A model generated the notes under the pieces. That model did no database searches, was not told the DNA's origin, and saw only the letters and a list, made by a program, of their open reading frames with translations. This document shows positions 34,952 to 45,200 of a stretch of 64,000 nt of DNA, in pieces (the first letter of the stretch is position 1; every line of letters begins with the position of its first letter). Origin of the DNA: Robiginitalea sediminis (lineage in GTDB: Bacteria > Bacteroidota > Bacteroidia > Flavobacteriales > Flavobacteriaceae); contig NZ_NGNR01000003.1 in assembly GCF_002198115.1 (NCBI RefSeq), positions 243,546-307,545 of the forward strand. Reading direction: 5' to 3'. A program made the position numbers and the translations under genes.

Positions 34952-37624
34952 ATGAAACAGATCAGAACATTTGTAACAGCATGTATCGCTTTACTGGTAT
35001 TCTCCGGATGCTCCGAGGACGACCAGGTATCGTATGTGCTGCAGAATATCTCCGCTCCGACCAATGTCGAGGCCATCTTCGATATCGCTCAGGACGACAC
35101 CGGGACCGTTTCGGTTACCCCGACGGCCATTGGGGCGAGCTCCTTCAATATTTTCTTCGGCGATGTGGAGGATGAAACCCCCGTGCAGGCAGCACCGGGT
35201 GAAACGGTTACCCATATCTACGGAGAGGGCACCTTCCAGCTCCGCATTGTAGCGGTCGGGGCCACCGGGCTCACCAGCGAGCTGGTACGCGTGGTAAATA
35301 TCTCCTTTACCCCGCCCACCAACCTGGCGGTGGATATCTCCATCTCCCAGACCAATCCCTTTGAGGTGATCGTAGCCCCCACGGCAGATAATGCCACGGT
35401 CTTCGACATCTTTTACGGGGACGTAGCGGACGAAGTACCCCAGACCATCATGGCAGGGGAGACGGCTACCCACCTGTATGCCGAAACCGGCGATTACACC
35501 ATCCGGGTTGTAGCCCGGGGGGCCGGAGCAGCAACCCTTGAATATACCGAAGTGGTGACCATCAGCGGGGCTTCAGACCCCATCAGCCTCCCGATCACCT
35601 TCGATTCCCCCACTGTAAACTACGCCTTTGGCACGTTTAACGGCGCCAGCTACGAGGTGGTGGACAATCCCGACCCGAGCGGTGCCAACCCGACCGTCTC
35701 CAAAGTAGGGGCCATCACCAATTCCGGGAATAATTTTGAGGGCGGGGCCTTCAACCTGGGAACCCCTGTGGATTTCAGCGGCTCCGACAAGACCATCACC
35801 ATGAAGTTCTGGTCTAATGTCGCTGTTCCCATCCTCCTGAAATTCGAAGGAGGCGTGAACGGGGAGCGCGAGAATGAAGTTACCGTGAACCACGGAGGTA
35901 CCGGATGGGAAGAACTCAGCTTTAATTTTGCCACCGATGCCGTCAAGAGTTTTATCGACGGCAGCCAGGGGGTAGGTGAGCCTTTTGTCCCCACTGGGGA
36001 GTACGCCACCATGGTCATCTTTGTAGACGGCCCGGGCACCACCGCAGGGACATTCTATATAGACGATATCGATCAGTCAGGCGGCACCACAAGTCCGTTG
36101 GAACTGCCCATTACCTTCGATGTCTCCGGGGTAGATTACGCCTTCGGGACCTTTAACGGGGCTTCCTATGATATCGTAGACAACCCGGACCCGAGCGGTG
36201 CCAATGCTTCGGTCAGCAAAGTAGGAGCCATCACCAATTCCGGTAACCAGTGGGAAGGCGGAGCTTTCGTCCTGGATACCCCGGTAGATTTCAGCGGCAG
36301 CAACAAAACCATCCGCCTGAAATTGTGGTCTACCGTTTCCCTTCCCGTCCTGCTGAAATTTGAAGGAGGAGTGAACGGGGAACGCGAAAACGAGGTAACA
36401 GCCACCCACGGCGGTACCGGATGGGAGGAACTCAGTTTCAACTTTGCCACCGATGCCACCAAGAGCTTTATCGACGGAAACCAGGGCGTAGGAGAACCCT
36501 TCGTGCCCACCGGACAGTACGGGACCCTGGTCTTGTTTATAGACGGGCCTGGCTTCTCTGCCGGCACCTTCTACCTGGACGATATTTCCCAGGATGCTGA
36601 AACCCAGCCGCTGGCGCTGCCGATGAATTTTGACAACCCTTCGGTGGCCTACGATATGGGCACCTTTAACGGGGCCAGTTATGCGGTGGTAGACAACCCG
36701 GATGCCTCCGGGGCAAACCCCACCGTATCTAAGGTAGGGGCGCTGACCAATTCCGGAAACCAGTTTGAGGGCGGAGCCTTTAACCTGGGAACCCCGGTGG
36801 ATTTCAGCGGAAACGACAAGACTATCCGCATGAAGTTCTGGTCCAATGCAGCCGTGCCCATCCTCCTGAAATTCGAAGGCGGGGTTAACGGAGAACGCCA
36901 GAATGAGGTAACGGCCAACCACGGCGGTACCGGGTGGGAGGAGATCAGTTTTGATTTCGCCACCGATGCGGTCAAGAGTTTCATTGACGGCAGCCAGGGG
37001 GTGGGCGAACCCTTTGTGCCCACCGGCCAGTACGCCACCATGGTCATCTTTGTAGATGGTCCTGGCTTTACCTCCGGCACTTTCTATTTTGACGATATCG
37101 AGCAGATAGCCCCCAGCACAGAGCTGAAGCTGCCTATCGATTTCGACCAGCCCGGAGTAGCTTACGATATGACCACGTTTAACGGTGCCTCCTATGCGGT
37201 GGTGGCAAACCCGGACGCTTCCGGTGCCAACCCCACGGTAAGCAACGTAGGGGCCATTACCAATGCCGGCGTACAGTTTGAGGGCGGTTTCTTTGTCCTG
37301 GATGTCCCGGTGGATTTCTCCGGCGCCAACAAGACCATAGCTCTGAAGTTCTGGTCCAACACCGCAGTCCCGGTCCTGCTTAAGTTCGAAGGCGGGGTCA
37401 ACGGGGAACGCCAGTGTGAGGTTACGGCCAACCACAGCGGCTCCGGATGGGAAGAACTCACCTTCGACTTTGCCACCGATGCAGTCAAGAGCTTTATCGA
37501 CGGATCCCAGGGGGTGGGAGAGCCTTTTGTACCTACCGGCCAATACGGCCAGATGACCTTCTTTGTAGACGGGCCCGGCTTTACGGCGGGTACCTTCTAC
37601 CTGGACGATATCACCCAACAATAA
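34952..37624 (+). CDS. Surface glycan-binding lipoprotein with two Ig-like and four 171-residue repeats
   Basis: A 890-residue lipoprotein (lipobox LVFSGC, about residue 19) in the position of SusE/SusF. Two Ig/PKD-like modules of about 90 residues (about 30-115 and 118-205; both contain NxFYGDV- and GETATHxY-like motifs) are followed by four nearly identical 171-172-residue modules whose first Leu codons are at 35588, 36104, 36617 and 37130. Each module begins xLPITFD, contains FNGASYxVVDNPDxSGAN, LLKFEGGVNGER, GTGWEELSFNFATDA, FIDGSQGVGEPFVPTG and ends FYLDDI. The repeats look like glycan-binding beta-sandwiches; no catalytic motif is evident. I chose the ATG at 34952 rather than a TTG at 34943 because the signal peptide starts there. 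Confidence 0.85.
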   Translation: MKQIRTFVTACIALLVFSGCSEDDQVSYVLQNISAPTNVEAIFDIAQDDTGTVSVTPTAIGASSFNIFFGDVEDETPVQAAPGETVTHIYGEGTFQLRIVAVGATGLTSELVRVVNISFTPPTNLAVDISISQTNPFEVIVAPTADNATVFDIFYGDVADEVPQTIMAGETATHLYAETGDYTIRVVARGAGAATLEYTEVVTISGASDPISLPITFDSPTVNYAFGTFNGASYEVVDNPDPSGANPTVSKVGAITNSGNNFEGGAFNLGTPVDFSGSDKTITMKFWSNVAVPILLKFEGGVNGERENEVTVNHGGTGWEELSFNFATDAVKSFIDGSQGVGEPFVPTGEYATMVIFVDGPGTTAGTFYIDDIDQSGGTTSPLELPITFDVSGVDYAFGTFNGASYDIVDNPDPSGANASVSKVGAITNSGNQWEGGAFVLDTPVDFSGSNKTIRLKLWSTVSLPVLLKFEGGVNGERENEVTATHGGTGWEELSFNFATDATKSFIDGNQGVGEPFVPTGQYGTLVLFIDGPGFSAGTFYLDDISQDAETQPLALPMNFDNPSVAYDMGTFNGASYAVVDNPDASGANPTVSKVGALTNSGNQFEGGAFNLGTPVDFSGNDKTIRMKFWSNAAVPILLKFEGGVNGERQNEVTANHGGTGWEEISFDFATDAVKSFIDGSQGVGEPFVPTGQYATMVIFVDGPGFTSGTFYFDDIEQIAPSTELKLPIDFDQPGVAYDMTTFNGASYAVVANPDASGANPTVSNVGAITNAGVQFEGGFFVLDVPVDFSGANKTIALKFWSNTAVPVLLKFEGGVNGERQCEVTANHSGSGWEELTFDFATDAVKSFIDGSQGVGEPFVPTGQYGQMTFFVDGPGFTAGTFYLDDITQQ
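35588..37621 (+). repeat. Four 513-516-bp in-frame coding repeats
   Basis: The repeat unit starts at 35588, 36104, 36617 and 37130 (spacings 516, 513 and 513 bases). Nucleotide similarity is highest over the FEGGVNGER and TGWEE segments, where the copies align almost base for base. This favours recombination and copy-number change. Confidence 0.85.
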
Positions 37625-37634
37625 AAACCGCGGC

Positions 37635-39242
37635 ATGACACGATTCGGAATATTTTTGATAGCGATACTGGCCCTGATGGCCGGGTGCCAGGAAGAGGAA
37701 CCCGAACTCCAGGAGCTCGCCATCCCCACAAACCTGACGGTAAACGTCAGCGTGGCTTCGGACCAGTCCGGGAATGTGACGGTGACACCCCAGTCCGACA
37801 ACAGTCTGTATTACCACGTCTTTTTTATTCCCGGGAATGATCCCGTGGTCATAAGCGCAGGCGAATCCGCCCAGTTCCGCTTCACGCGTTCCGGGCAGTA
37901 CAGCACCCCGGTAACGGTAGTGGCTTACAGTGCCGGTGGGTTGTCTTCCAGCACAACGGTCTATGTAGACATGGATGTCCGCCTTTTTATTGACGCCGCT
38001 ACCCTGCAACAGATTGCGGGTAACGGGGAAAAACGATGGGTATGGAACCGCACAGAGGCCGGCCATTTCGGGGTAGGTCCCCTTACCAATGACTTCCCCG
38101 AGTTTTTCAGCGCAGGCCCCGACCAGCTTAACCCCTGTCTGTACGACGATGTACTGGTGTTCAGTTACGATGCCAACGACAACTACAGTTTCCGCCTGGA
38201 ACCGGGGGCAGACAACCAGATTTTCATGAACTGGACAGAGGTGAACCGGTTTTTTCCGGATGCCACCCCGGGCCAGTTTGTGGATGAATGCCGCGACATT
38301 ACCGACCAGGCCTCCTTTGCCAGTAATTTCGTGATTATCGACAATGCCGACGGGACCCGAACCCTCGATGTGGGGAACAGTTTTATGAGTTATTGGGCCG
38401 TTATCTCAGGCCAGTATCAGATCGTGGAACTTACCGAAGACCGTCTTACGGTTCGGGGAATCAGCCAGCCTTTTAACGGGGACGACCCCCTGGCCTGGTA
38501 TTCCACATTTGTGCCGGAGGATAGCGGAACCCCCCCGGCCGACAGTTTCGACACCCTCATTTTTGAAGAGGCCTTCGATACCGACGGGGCACCGGACCCG
38601 GCCGTTTGGAATTACGACCTGGGTACCGGAAACAACGGCTGGGGTAACGGGGAATCCCAGTATTACACCGACCGCCCGGAGAACGTTATTGTGGAAGATG
38701 GCCTGCTGAAAATAACGGCCCGCGCAGAGGCTTTTTCCGGTAGTGACTATACCTCTTCCAGGATCCAGAGCTACCAAAAGTTCGAATTTCAGTACGGGAG
38801 GGTAGAGGTCCGTGCCAAGCTGCCCACCGGCGGCGGTACATGGCCTGCCATCTGGATGCTGGGGGCCGATTTTGAAACCAACATCTGGCCGGCTGCCGGG
38901 GAGATCGACATCATGGAGCACGTAGGGAACGACCAGGACCGCATCTTCGGTTCTACCCACGACCCGAACAACTTTGCGGGCAATGCCCGTACCGGATCCA
39001 CTGTGGTGACCGGGGTTTCGGACGATTTCCATGTCTATGCCATGGAATGGACCGCAGAGGAAATCCGCTTTTTCGTGGATGACCAGGAGTACCATGCCGT
39101 AACCAATAATTCGGGCCTGCCCTTCAACAAGGACTTTTTCCTGATCCTGAATGTAGCCATGGGCGGCACCTTCGGAGGAGCCATCGACCCCGGTTTTACG
39201 GCGTCGACCATGGAGGTGGATTACATCCGGGTGTATCAATAG
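37635..39242 (+). CDS. GH16 laminarinase-like lipoprotein
   Basis: A 535-residue lipoprotein (lipobox LMAGC near residue 18) with an N-terminal Ig-like module (about 30-118, similar to those of the preceding gene), a middle domain of unknown name (about 122-295) and a C-terminal GH16 catalytic domain (about 305-535). The active site GEIDIMEHVG gives nucleophile Glu423 and acid/base Glu428 (ExDxxE, with Asp425). The extra residue and the following STHD motif fit the GH16_3 beta-1,3-glucanase subgroup rather than agarases. It should cut beta-1,3-glucan at the cell surface. It is the last gene of the first PUL segment, followed by a hairpin. Confidence 0.9.
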   Translation: MTRFGIFLIAILALMAGCQEEEPELQELAIPTNLTVNVSVASDQSGNVTVTPQSDNSLYYHVFFIPGNDPVVISAGESAQFRFTRSGQYSTPVTVVAYSAGGLSSSTTVYVDMDVRLFIDAATLQQIAGNGEKRWVWNRTEAGHFGVGPLTNDFPEFFSAGPDQLNPCLYDDVLVFSYDANDNYSFRLEPGADNQIFMNWTEVNRFFPDATPGQFVDECRDITDQASFASNFVIIDNADGTRTLDVGNSFMSYWAVISGQYQIVELTEDRLTVRGISQPFNGDDPLAWYSTFVPEDSGTPPADSFDTLIFEEAFDTDGAPDPAVWNYDLGTGNNGWGNGESQYYTDRPENVIVEDGLLKITARAEAFSGSDYTSSRIQSYQKFEFQYGRVEVRAKLPTGGGTWPAIWMLGADFETNIWPAAGEIDIMEHVGNDQDRIFGSTHDPNNFAGNARTGSTVVTGVSDDFHVYAMEWTAEEIRFFVDDQEYHAVTNNSGLPFNKDFFLILNVAMGGTFGGAIDPGFTASTMEVDYIRVYQ

Positions 39243-39272
39243 AATTATGTACCTTCAAGGCACATCGTCAGC

Positions 39273-39299
39273 GGGCTCCGGGGATTCCCTCCGGAGCCC
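39273..39299 (+). other. Strong hairpin between GH16 and the sugar-porter gene
   Basis: GGGCTCCGG (39273-39281) and CCGGAGCCC (39291-39299) pair perfectly around a nine-base loop. No T-run follows, so it is not a clear terminator. It may stabilise the upstream mRNA, mark a processing site or reduce readthrough into the transporter gene. Confidence 0.6.
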
Positions 39300-39340
39300 C
39301 GGTGTCTGATGGAAAATCAACCTGACCAAAACCGACCGAC

Positions 39341-40879
39341 ATGCAACAGGAAACCACCATTAAGATGAACAAGTCCTATACCATCCTCATAAGCCTCATC
39401 GTGGCTTTGGGGGGGTTCCTTCTGGGCTTCGACAGCGCTGTAATCTCAGGCGCCGTCCGCGGAATTACCGTCTATTTTGAAATGACCGACGCCATGCTCG
39501 GTTTCGCCGTAGGCTGTGTCATATTTGGTGCCATGGCGGGCAACCTTGCCGCAGGCCCCATAAGCGACCGCTTCGGACGCCGCAATGTCCTTATTGTGGT
39601 GGCAGCCCTCTTTACGATTTCTGCATCCTGGTCTGCCCTGGCAACCGGGTATACCGAATTTATCATCGCCCGTATCATCGGGGGTGTGGGCATAGGCGGG
39701 GCCATCCTGATCGCCCCGGTTTATATCGCCGAAATTGCCCCGCCCAAACTCCGGGGGAGCCTGGTATCCTTTAACCAGCTCAATATCGTAATCGGTATTT
39801 CCGTGGCTTATTTTTCCAATTATTTCCTGGTAGACCTGGGTGAGGATAGCTGGCGGTGGATGCTGGGGGTGGAGGCCATCCCGGCCCTGATTTATTTCCT
39901 GGCCCTTTTTACCGTCCCTAAAAGCCCGAGGTGGCTAATCCAGAAGCTCAACAAAATTGATCTGGCCCGGAAGATCCTCGTAAAAATCGGCGGGGAGGAA
40001 TATGCAGAAGCCACCATTGTGGAAATCCAGCGCGGGCTCGCCAAAAAGGAGTCCAAAGGCAAACTCTCCGATTTGCTGCAAAGCAAATACGCCACCATCA
40101 TGATCATTGCTATGGGGATTGCCTTTTTCCAACAGATTACCGGAATCAATGCCATTTTCTACTATGCCCCCACCATATTCGAACAGGCGGGTGGCAGCAC
40201 CGATTCCTCCTTCCTCCAGGCTATAGTGGTAGGGCTCACCAACCTGGTATTTACCCTTGTGGCCATCTGGCTTATCGACAAGCTGGGCCGCAAACCCCTG
40301 CTGCTTATCGGGACAACCTGTATGACCATAGCCCTTCTGCTGGCAACCCTGGCGTTTAACAATGCGACTTACGAGTTTAGCGATGCCGCCCTGGCGAAGG
40401 TCTCCAATGAGCAGACCCGGGCGCAGCTGACCGAGTTCCAGGGGCGTTCCTTCGACGGGCAGGCAGCCCTCTTTGAGGCGATTGCCCCGAGCCTTTCGGA
40501 AGATGAGTTCCTGGATTTCAAGCGGAACCAGATCACCAACTTTATCCAGATCAATGCCACCCTGGTATTGGTCGCCATTCTGCTCTATGTTGCGGCGTTT
40601 GCGATTTCGCTTGGACCGGTCATGTGGACGCTGATATCCGAGATTTTCCCGAGTAAGATTAAAGGGATTGCCATCTCGGTTGTAGGTTTCTTCAACTCCC
40701 TGGTGAGTTTCTCGGTAACCCAGGTATTTCCCTGGGAGCTATCCAACCTGGGCCCCACAACAACCTTTGCCATTTACGCCCTTTTATCGCTTTTGGCGCT
40801 TTTGTTTGTAAAACGATATGTCATCGAAACCAAGGGCAGGAGCCTGGAAGAGGTGGAGGAGTTACTGATTCGAAAATAA
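39341..40879 (+). CDS. Sugar-porter family MFS transporter
   Basis: A 512-residue inner-membrane carrier with twelve helices. Family motifs are GFDSAVISGA (helix 1), GPISDRFGRRN (loop 2-3), ARIIGGVGIGGA, QQITGINAIFYYAPTIFEQAG, LIDKLGRKPLLLIG and the C-terminal VIETKGRSLEEVEELL. It resembles xylose/glucose:proton symporters (XylE/GalP type). Its place in the PUL suggests it brings the released glucose or short glucan oligomers into the cytoplasm. An insertion with extra charge sits between helices 9 and 10. The start ATG at 39341 is 8 codons before a second in-frame ATG. Confidence 0.93.
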   Translation: MQQETTIKMNKSYTILISLIVALGGFLLGFDSAVISGAVRGITVYFEMTDAMLGFAVGCVIFGAMAGNLAAGPISDRFGRRNVLIVVAALFTISASWSALATGYTEFIIARIIGGVGIGGAILIAPVYIAEIAPPKLRGSLVSFNQLNIVIGISVAYFSNYFLVDLGEDSWRWMLGVEAIPALIYFLALFTVPKSPRWLIQKLNKIDLARKILVKIGGEEYAEATIVEIQRGLAKKESKGKLSDLLQSKYATIMIIAMGIAFFQQITGINAIFYYAPTIFEQAGGSTDSSFLQAIVVGLTNLVFTLVAIWLIDKLGRKPLLLIGTTCMTIALLLATLAFNNATYEFSDAALAKVSNEQTRAQLTEFQGRSFDGQAALFEAIAPSLSEDEFLDFKRNQITNFIQINATLVLVAILLYVAAFAISLGPVMWTLISEIFPSKIKGIAISVVGFFNSLVSFSVTQVFPWELSNLGPTTTFAIYALLSLLALLFVKRYVIETKGRSLEEVEELLIRK

Positions 40880-40888
40880 GTTTTCATT

Positions 40889-42202
40889 ATGCGTTCAATT
40901 TTAGTTTTATTCAGCATTGTTTGTCTCATTGCCTGTAAGCAGCAACCCGAACCTGCAGCCGCAGCGCAGCAGGAAACACCAGGCCCTGCCAAGGTAACCC
41001 TCAGTGAAGCAGAAGGGAAGTATACCCTGGAGGTAAACGGAGAACCGTTCTACATCAAAGGAGCAGGCCTCGAATTTGGCAATATCCCGGCCCTGGCCGC
41101 ACATAACGGGAATTCGTTTCGCACCTGGAGGACCGATAACGGACAGCGTCCGGCCCTGGAAATCCTCGATGAAGCCTATGCCAATGGCCTGATGGTAACC
41201 ATGGGGATCGAGGTGGCACGGGAAAGGCACGGGTTCGATTACAACGACCGCGAGGCCGTACAGGCGCAACTGGAGGATATTCGTCGCCAGGTCCTCGAAT
41301 TAAAGGACCATCCGGCCCTGCTCATCTGGGGTATTGGCAATGAGCTCAACCTGCATTATACCAATCCGAAAGTATGGGATGCAGTGAACGAAATTTCGGA
41401 GATGATCCATGAAGTAGACCCGAACCACCTGACCACTACAAGCCTGGCGGGCATTTCCAAAAAGGAAGTGGATTACATCAAGGCCCGGTGCCCGGACCTG
41501 GATATTCTTTCGGTACAGATGTATGGCGATTTACCCGACCTCCCGCGCCTGGTGCGCGAGTTTGGATGGGAAGGCCCCTATATGGTGACCGAATGGGGGG
41601 CTACCGGCCACTGGGAAGTCCCTACCACGGATTGGAAAGCCCCAATTGAAGAGCACAGCTCGGTTAAGGCCTCGAAATACCTGAAGCGCTTCCAGGGTGG
41701 GATTGAGGCAGACAGCCTGCAGTGTATCGGATCTTATGTTTTTTTGTGGGGAAACAAACAGGAGCGCACACCTACCTGGTACGGGATTTTTCTCGAAGAT
41801 GGAAAGGAAACCGAGTCTGTAGATGTGATGCATTATATTTGGAATGGGGCGTGGCCGGACAACCGGACCCCCCAGATCGAGAGCTTTACCCTCAATGGTA
41901 AAACGGCCTATGAGAATGTCAGAATTGCCAGCGGGTCTGTAGTGACGGCGAGCGCCGTGATTACAGATCCGGAGTCTGACCCCCTTACCTACCGCTGGGA
42001 AGTGCTGCCTGAGAGTACTGACCTGGGAGAAGGCGGGGATTATGAGGAGCGTCCGGAAGCCGTAACGGGGCTTTTCCAGTCCCAGTCCGGAGGGGAGCTC
42101 GAAATGACGGCCCCGGCCCCCGGCGCCTACCGGCTATTTGTATATGCTACAGATGGCCATCCGCATGCCGCAACGGCAAACATCCCGTTCCTGGTGGAAT
42201 AA
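40889..42202 (+). CDS. Clan GH-A glycoside hydrolase-like lipoprotein
   Basis: A 437-residue lipoprotein (lipobox CLIAC near residue 16). A TIM barrel (about 45-320) carries the clan GH-A signature pair: IWGIGNELN with acid/base Glu152, and MVTEWGATGH with nucleophile Glu235, 83 residues apart, plus LNxHY and RTWR motifs. It ends in an Ig-like domain (about 330-437, TASAVITDPESDPLTYRWEV). It is annotated as GH2-like TIM barrel by similarity of pattern; a GH158-like beta-1,3-glucanase is possible from its context and architecture. The family cannot be settled by eye. It starts nine bases after the MFS gene. Confidence 0.75.
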   Translation: MRSILVLFSIVCLIACKQQPEPAAAAQQETPGPAKVTLSEAEGKYTLEVNGEPFYIKGAGLEFGNIPALAAHNGNSFRTWRTDNGQRPALEILDEAYANGLMVTMGIEVARERHGFDYNDREAVQAQLEDIRRQVLELKDHPALLIWGIGNELNLHYTNPKVWDAVNEISEMIHEVDPNHLTTTSLAGISKKEVDYIKARCPDLDILSVQMYGDLPDLPRLVREFGWEGPYMVTEWGATGHWEVPTTDWKAPIEEHSSVKASKYLKRFQGGIEADSLQCIGSYVFLWGNKQERTPTWYGIFLEDGKETESVDVMHYIWNGAWPDNRTPQIESFTLNGKTAYENVRIASGSVVTASAVITDPESDPLTYRWEVLPESTDLGEGGDYEERPEAVTGLFQSQSGGELEMTAPAPGAYRLFVYATDGHPHAATANIPFLVE

Positions 42203-42286
42203 GGGATACGCACCTATCACAAACACCCGCGGGCCTCTTTAGCGTAATTCTGAAGGGGCCTATGGTATTTAAAAAGAGCAGTACTT

Positions 42287-45200
42287 ATGCAAACTCATGT
42301 AGGTAATACCCCGATCCTGGATACTTCCGGCAAGGTGGAAGGAGAGATTGTTGAATTCCAGGGGGAATCCTTTTATAAAATCGCCAATGTAGACCAGATG
42401 CGCCCATTTTTTATGAGCCTGGTCAGCGATGGGAACCATTGGATGTTTATCTCCAGTAACGGGGGCCTGACGGCAGGTCGTAAAAACAGCGAGTTCGCCC
42501 TTTTCCCGTATTATACAGACGACAAGATCACGGAATCTGTGGATACCACGGGCTGTAAGACCCTTTTCCGCGTCGCTTCGGCTTCTGGGGGTTCTATGCT
42601 TTGGGAACCCTTCTCCGAGCGGTATTCCGGGCTTTACAACATCCGTCGCAACCTCTATAAGAACCGGTATGGCAATACCCTGATCTTCGAGGAGGAAAAT
42701 CTGGACCTGGGGTTGGTCTTTCAATACCAGTGGGAGACCAGCAACCGTTTCGGATTTGTGAGAAAGGCGCGGCTGTGCAATACTTCCGGGAACCCTTGTG
42801 AGGTACATCTGCTTGACGGGTTCCTCAACCTGGTACCCCATGGGGTAACCACAGAATTGCAGAATACCCGGAGCAACCTGGTAGACGCCTATAAGAAGAG
42901 CGAACTGCTGCCCGAAAGCGGCCTGGGCATCTATGCCCTGAGCGCCATTATTGTGGACCGGGCCGAACCCAGCGAGGCGCTAAAAGCCAATGTGGTCTGG
43001 TCCGCCGGGCTGGAATCCCCGGTTTGCCTGGTATCTGCCAGGCAGGTGGAGGACTTTCGGCATGGGGTAACCCCCACCCCGGAGACCCTGAACAAAGGGG
43101 AGAAAGGGGCGTACCTGGCCTATTCCCGGCTTAACCTGGATGCAGGCAGGGAGCACCATTGGACCCTGGTAGCCAACGTGAACCAGGGGCCTTCCGCGGT
43201 GGCGGACCTGCACAAAGCCCTTGGGAAGCCGGATGCGCTGCTACAGGAAGTAGAGTCCGATATCCGTTTGGGAACCGAAAAATTAATGGGGCTTGCTGCA
43301 GCGGCAGATGGCTTACAGCTAACGGCCGACCCCCTGCGCACCATGCGCCACTACGCCAACGTGATGTACAACATCATGCGGGGCGGAATTATGGACCAGG
43401 ATTACCTCCTGGAGCGTGAAGACCTGGCGGAATACATTCGCAGGGCCAGCCAGCGGGTCTCCCAGCAGCACCGGGAAATGCTCTCGGGCCTGCCGGAAGC
43501 GTTTACCCGCTTCGACCTCCTGGAAAGGGCCGGGCAGGTTGCCGATGCAGATCTGATGCGGCTGTGCCTGGAATACCTCCCCCTGAAATTCAGCCGCCGC
43601 CACGGGGATCCCAGCAGGCCCTGGAATAAGTTTTCCATCAATACCCAGCGCGAATCGGATGGGGCTAAAATCCTGGATTACCAGGGGAACTGGAGGGATA
43701 TTTTCCAGAATTGGGAAGCCCTGGCCCATTCGTATCCGGGCTTTATCCATGGGATGATCCACAAATTCCTGAATGCCTCCACGGCAGATGGGTATAACCC
43801 GTACCGGATTACCAAATACGGGGTGGACTGGGAGGTTATCGAACCCGACGACCCCTGGTCCTACATAGGGTACTGGGGAGACCACCAGGTGATCTACCTG
43901 CTGAAATTCCTGGAATTTGCAGAAGATTACGAACCGGGGCGCCTCATGGATTTCTGGGAAACAGATGTCTTTGTCTATGTAGATGTGCCCTACCGCATCA
44001 AATCCTTCGACGATATCCTGCAGAACCCAAAGGATACCATTGTATTCGATGCGGCCCTGGATAAGGAACTGCGCAAACGAATGTCCGATTCCGGTTCCGA
44101 TGGAGTGCTCCTGAGGGGGGTGGACGGGCAGCCCTACCGCGTGAACCTGGTGGAAAAACTCCTGGCCATGCTCCTGGCCAAGGTATCCAACTTTGTCCCC
44201 GAAGCCGGGATTTGGCTCAACACCCAGCGCCCGGAGTGGAATGACGCCAACAATGCCCTGGTGGGCAACGGGGTATCCATGGTAACCCTGTATTACCTGC
44301 ACCGCTTCCTGAATTTCCTGGATGGGGTGTTGGATCGGCACCAGCCCGGACGTGCCATGGTTTCCAAGGCCTTGCTCGATTTCTTCGACGCCGCGGACCA
44401 GGCTCTTAAGGCCCATGAAGGGGAATTGTCCGGATCCTTCGACGATGTGCGCCGGATGGCCCTTACCGAGACCCTGGGAAGGGCAGGGGAGCAGTACCGT
44501 GCCTCTGTCTATCAGGGGAGGCTCCCCAGTGGTAAATCCGAATTACCTGCAGACCGACTGGCCGTCTTTGTTAAGCAGATGCTTCGTTACACCGCACATT
44601 CCATTGCAGCCAACCGCCGGAAGGATCAACTCTTCCATAGTTACAACCTCATCGACCTTAGCCAGCCCGGGTCCCTGTCGGTTTCCTACCTGGACCTGAT
44701 GCTCGAAGGTCAGGTCGCAGTACTGAGTTCCGGGTACCTGGATGCGGCCGCATCCGCAGACTTGATGGATGCCCTGCGCTCCAGTGCCCTGTACCGTAAA
44801 GATCAGAATAGCTATATCCTCTACCCGAATAAAGACCTGCCGCCCTTTACCCGGAAGAATCTTATCCCGGAAGCCCGGGTCGCAGCATCCGAATTGTTGA
44901 AACAGCTGCTGGAGGACGGGGACCGGTCGGTTATCGAGCAGGACAGCTCTGGTGGGTATCACTTTAACGGGGCCTTTAATAATGCCTCCCGTCTGGCAGA
45001 AGCCCTGGACTGCCTTCCGCCCTCCTACGCTCATTTGGTAGCGGGTGAACGGAAGCTCATCCTGGAAACCTATGAGGAGCTTTTCGACCATCGCTCCTTC
45101 ACCGGGCGGAGCGGCACCTTTTTTGGCTATGAAGGTCTCGGATCCATTTATTGGCACATGGTATCCAAATTATCCCTGGCGGTCCTGGAGACCTGTGCCA

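Noticed and set aside
36077-37801. A 574-codon open frame antisense to the four-repeat lipoprotein
   Set aside because: It mirrors the four coding repeats on the opposite strand, has no signal peptide or known motif, and is a shadow of the sense gene.
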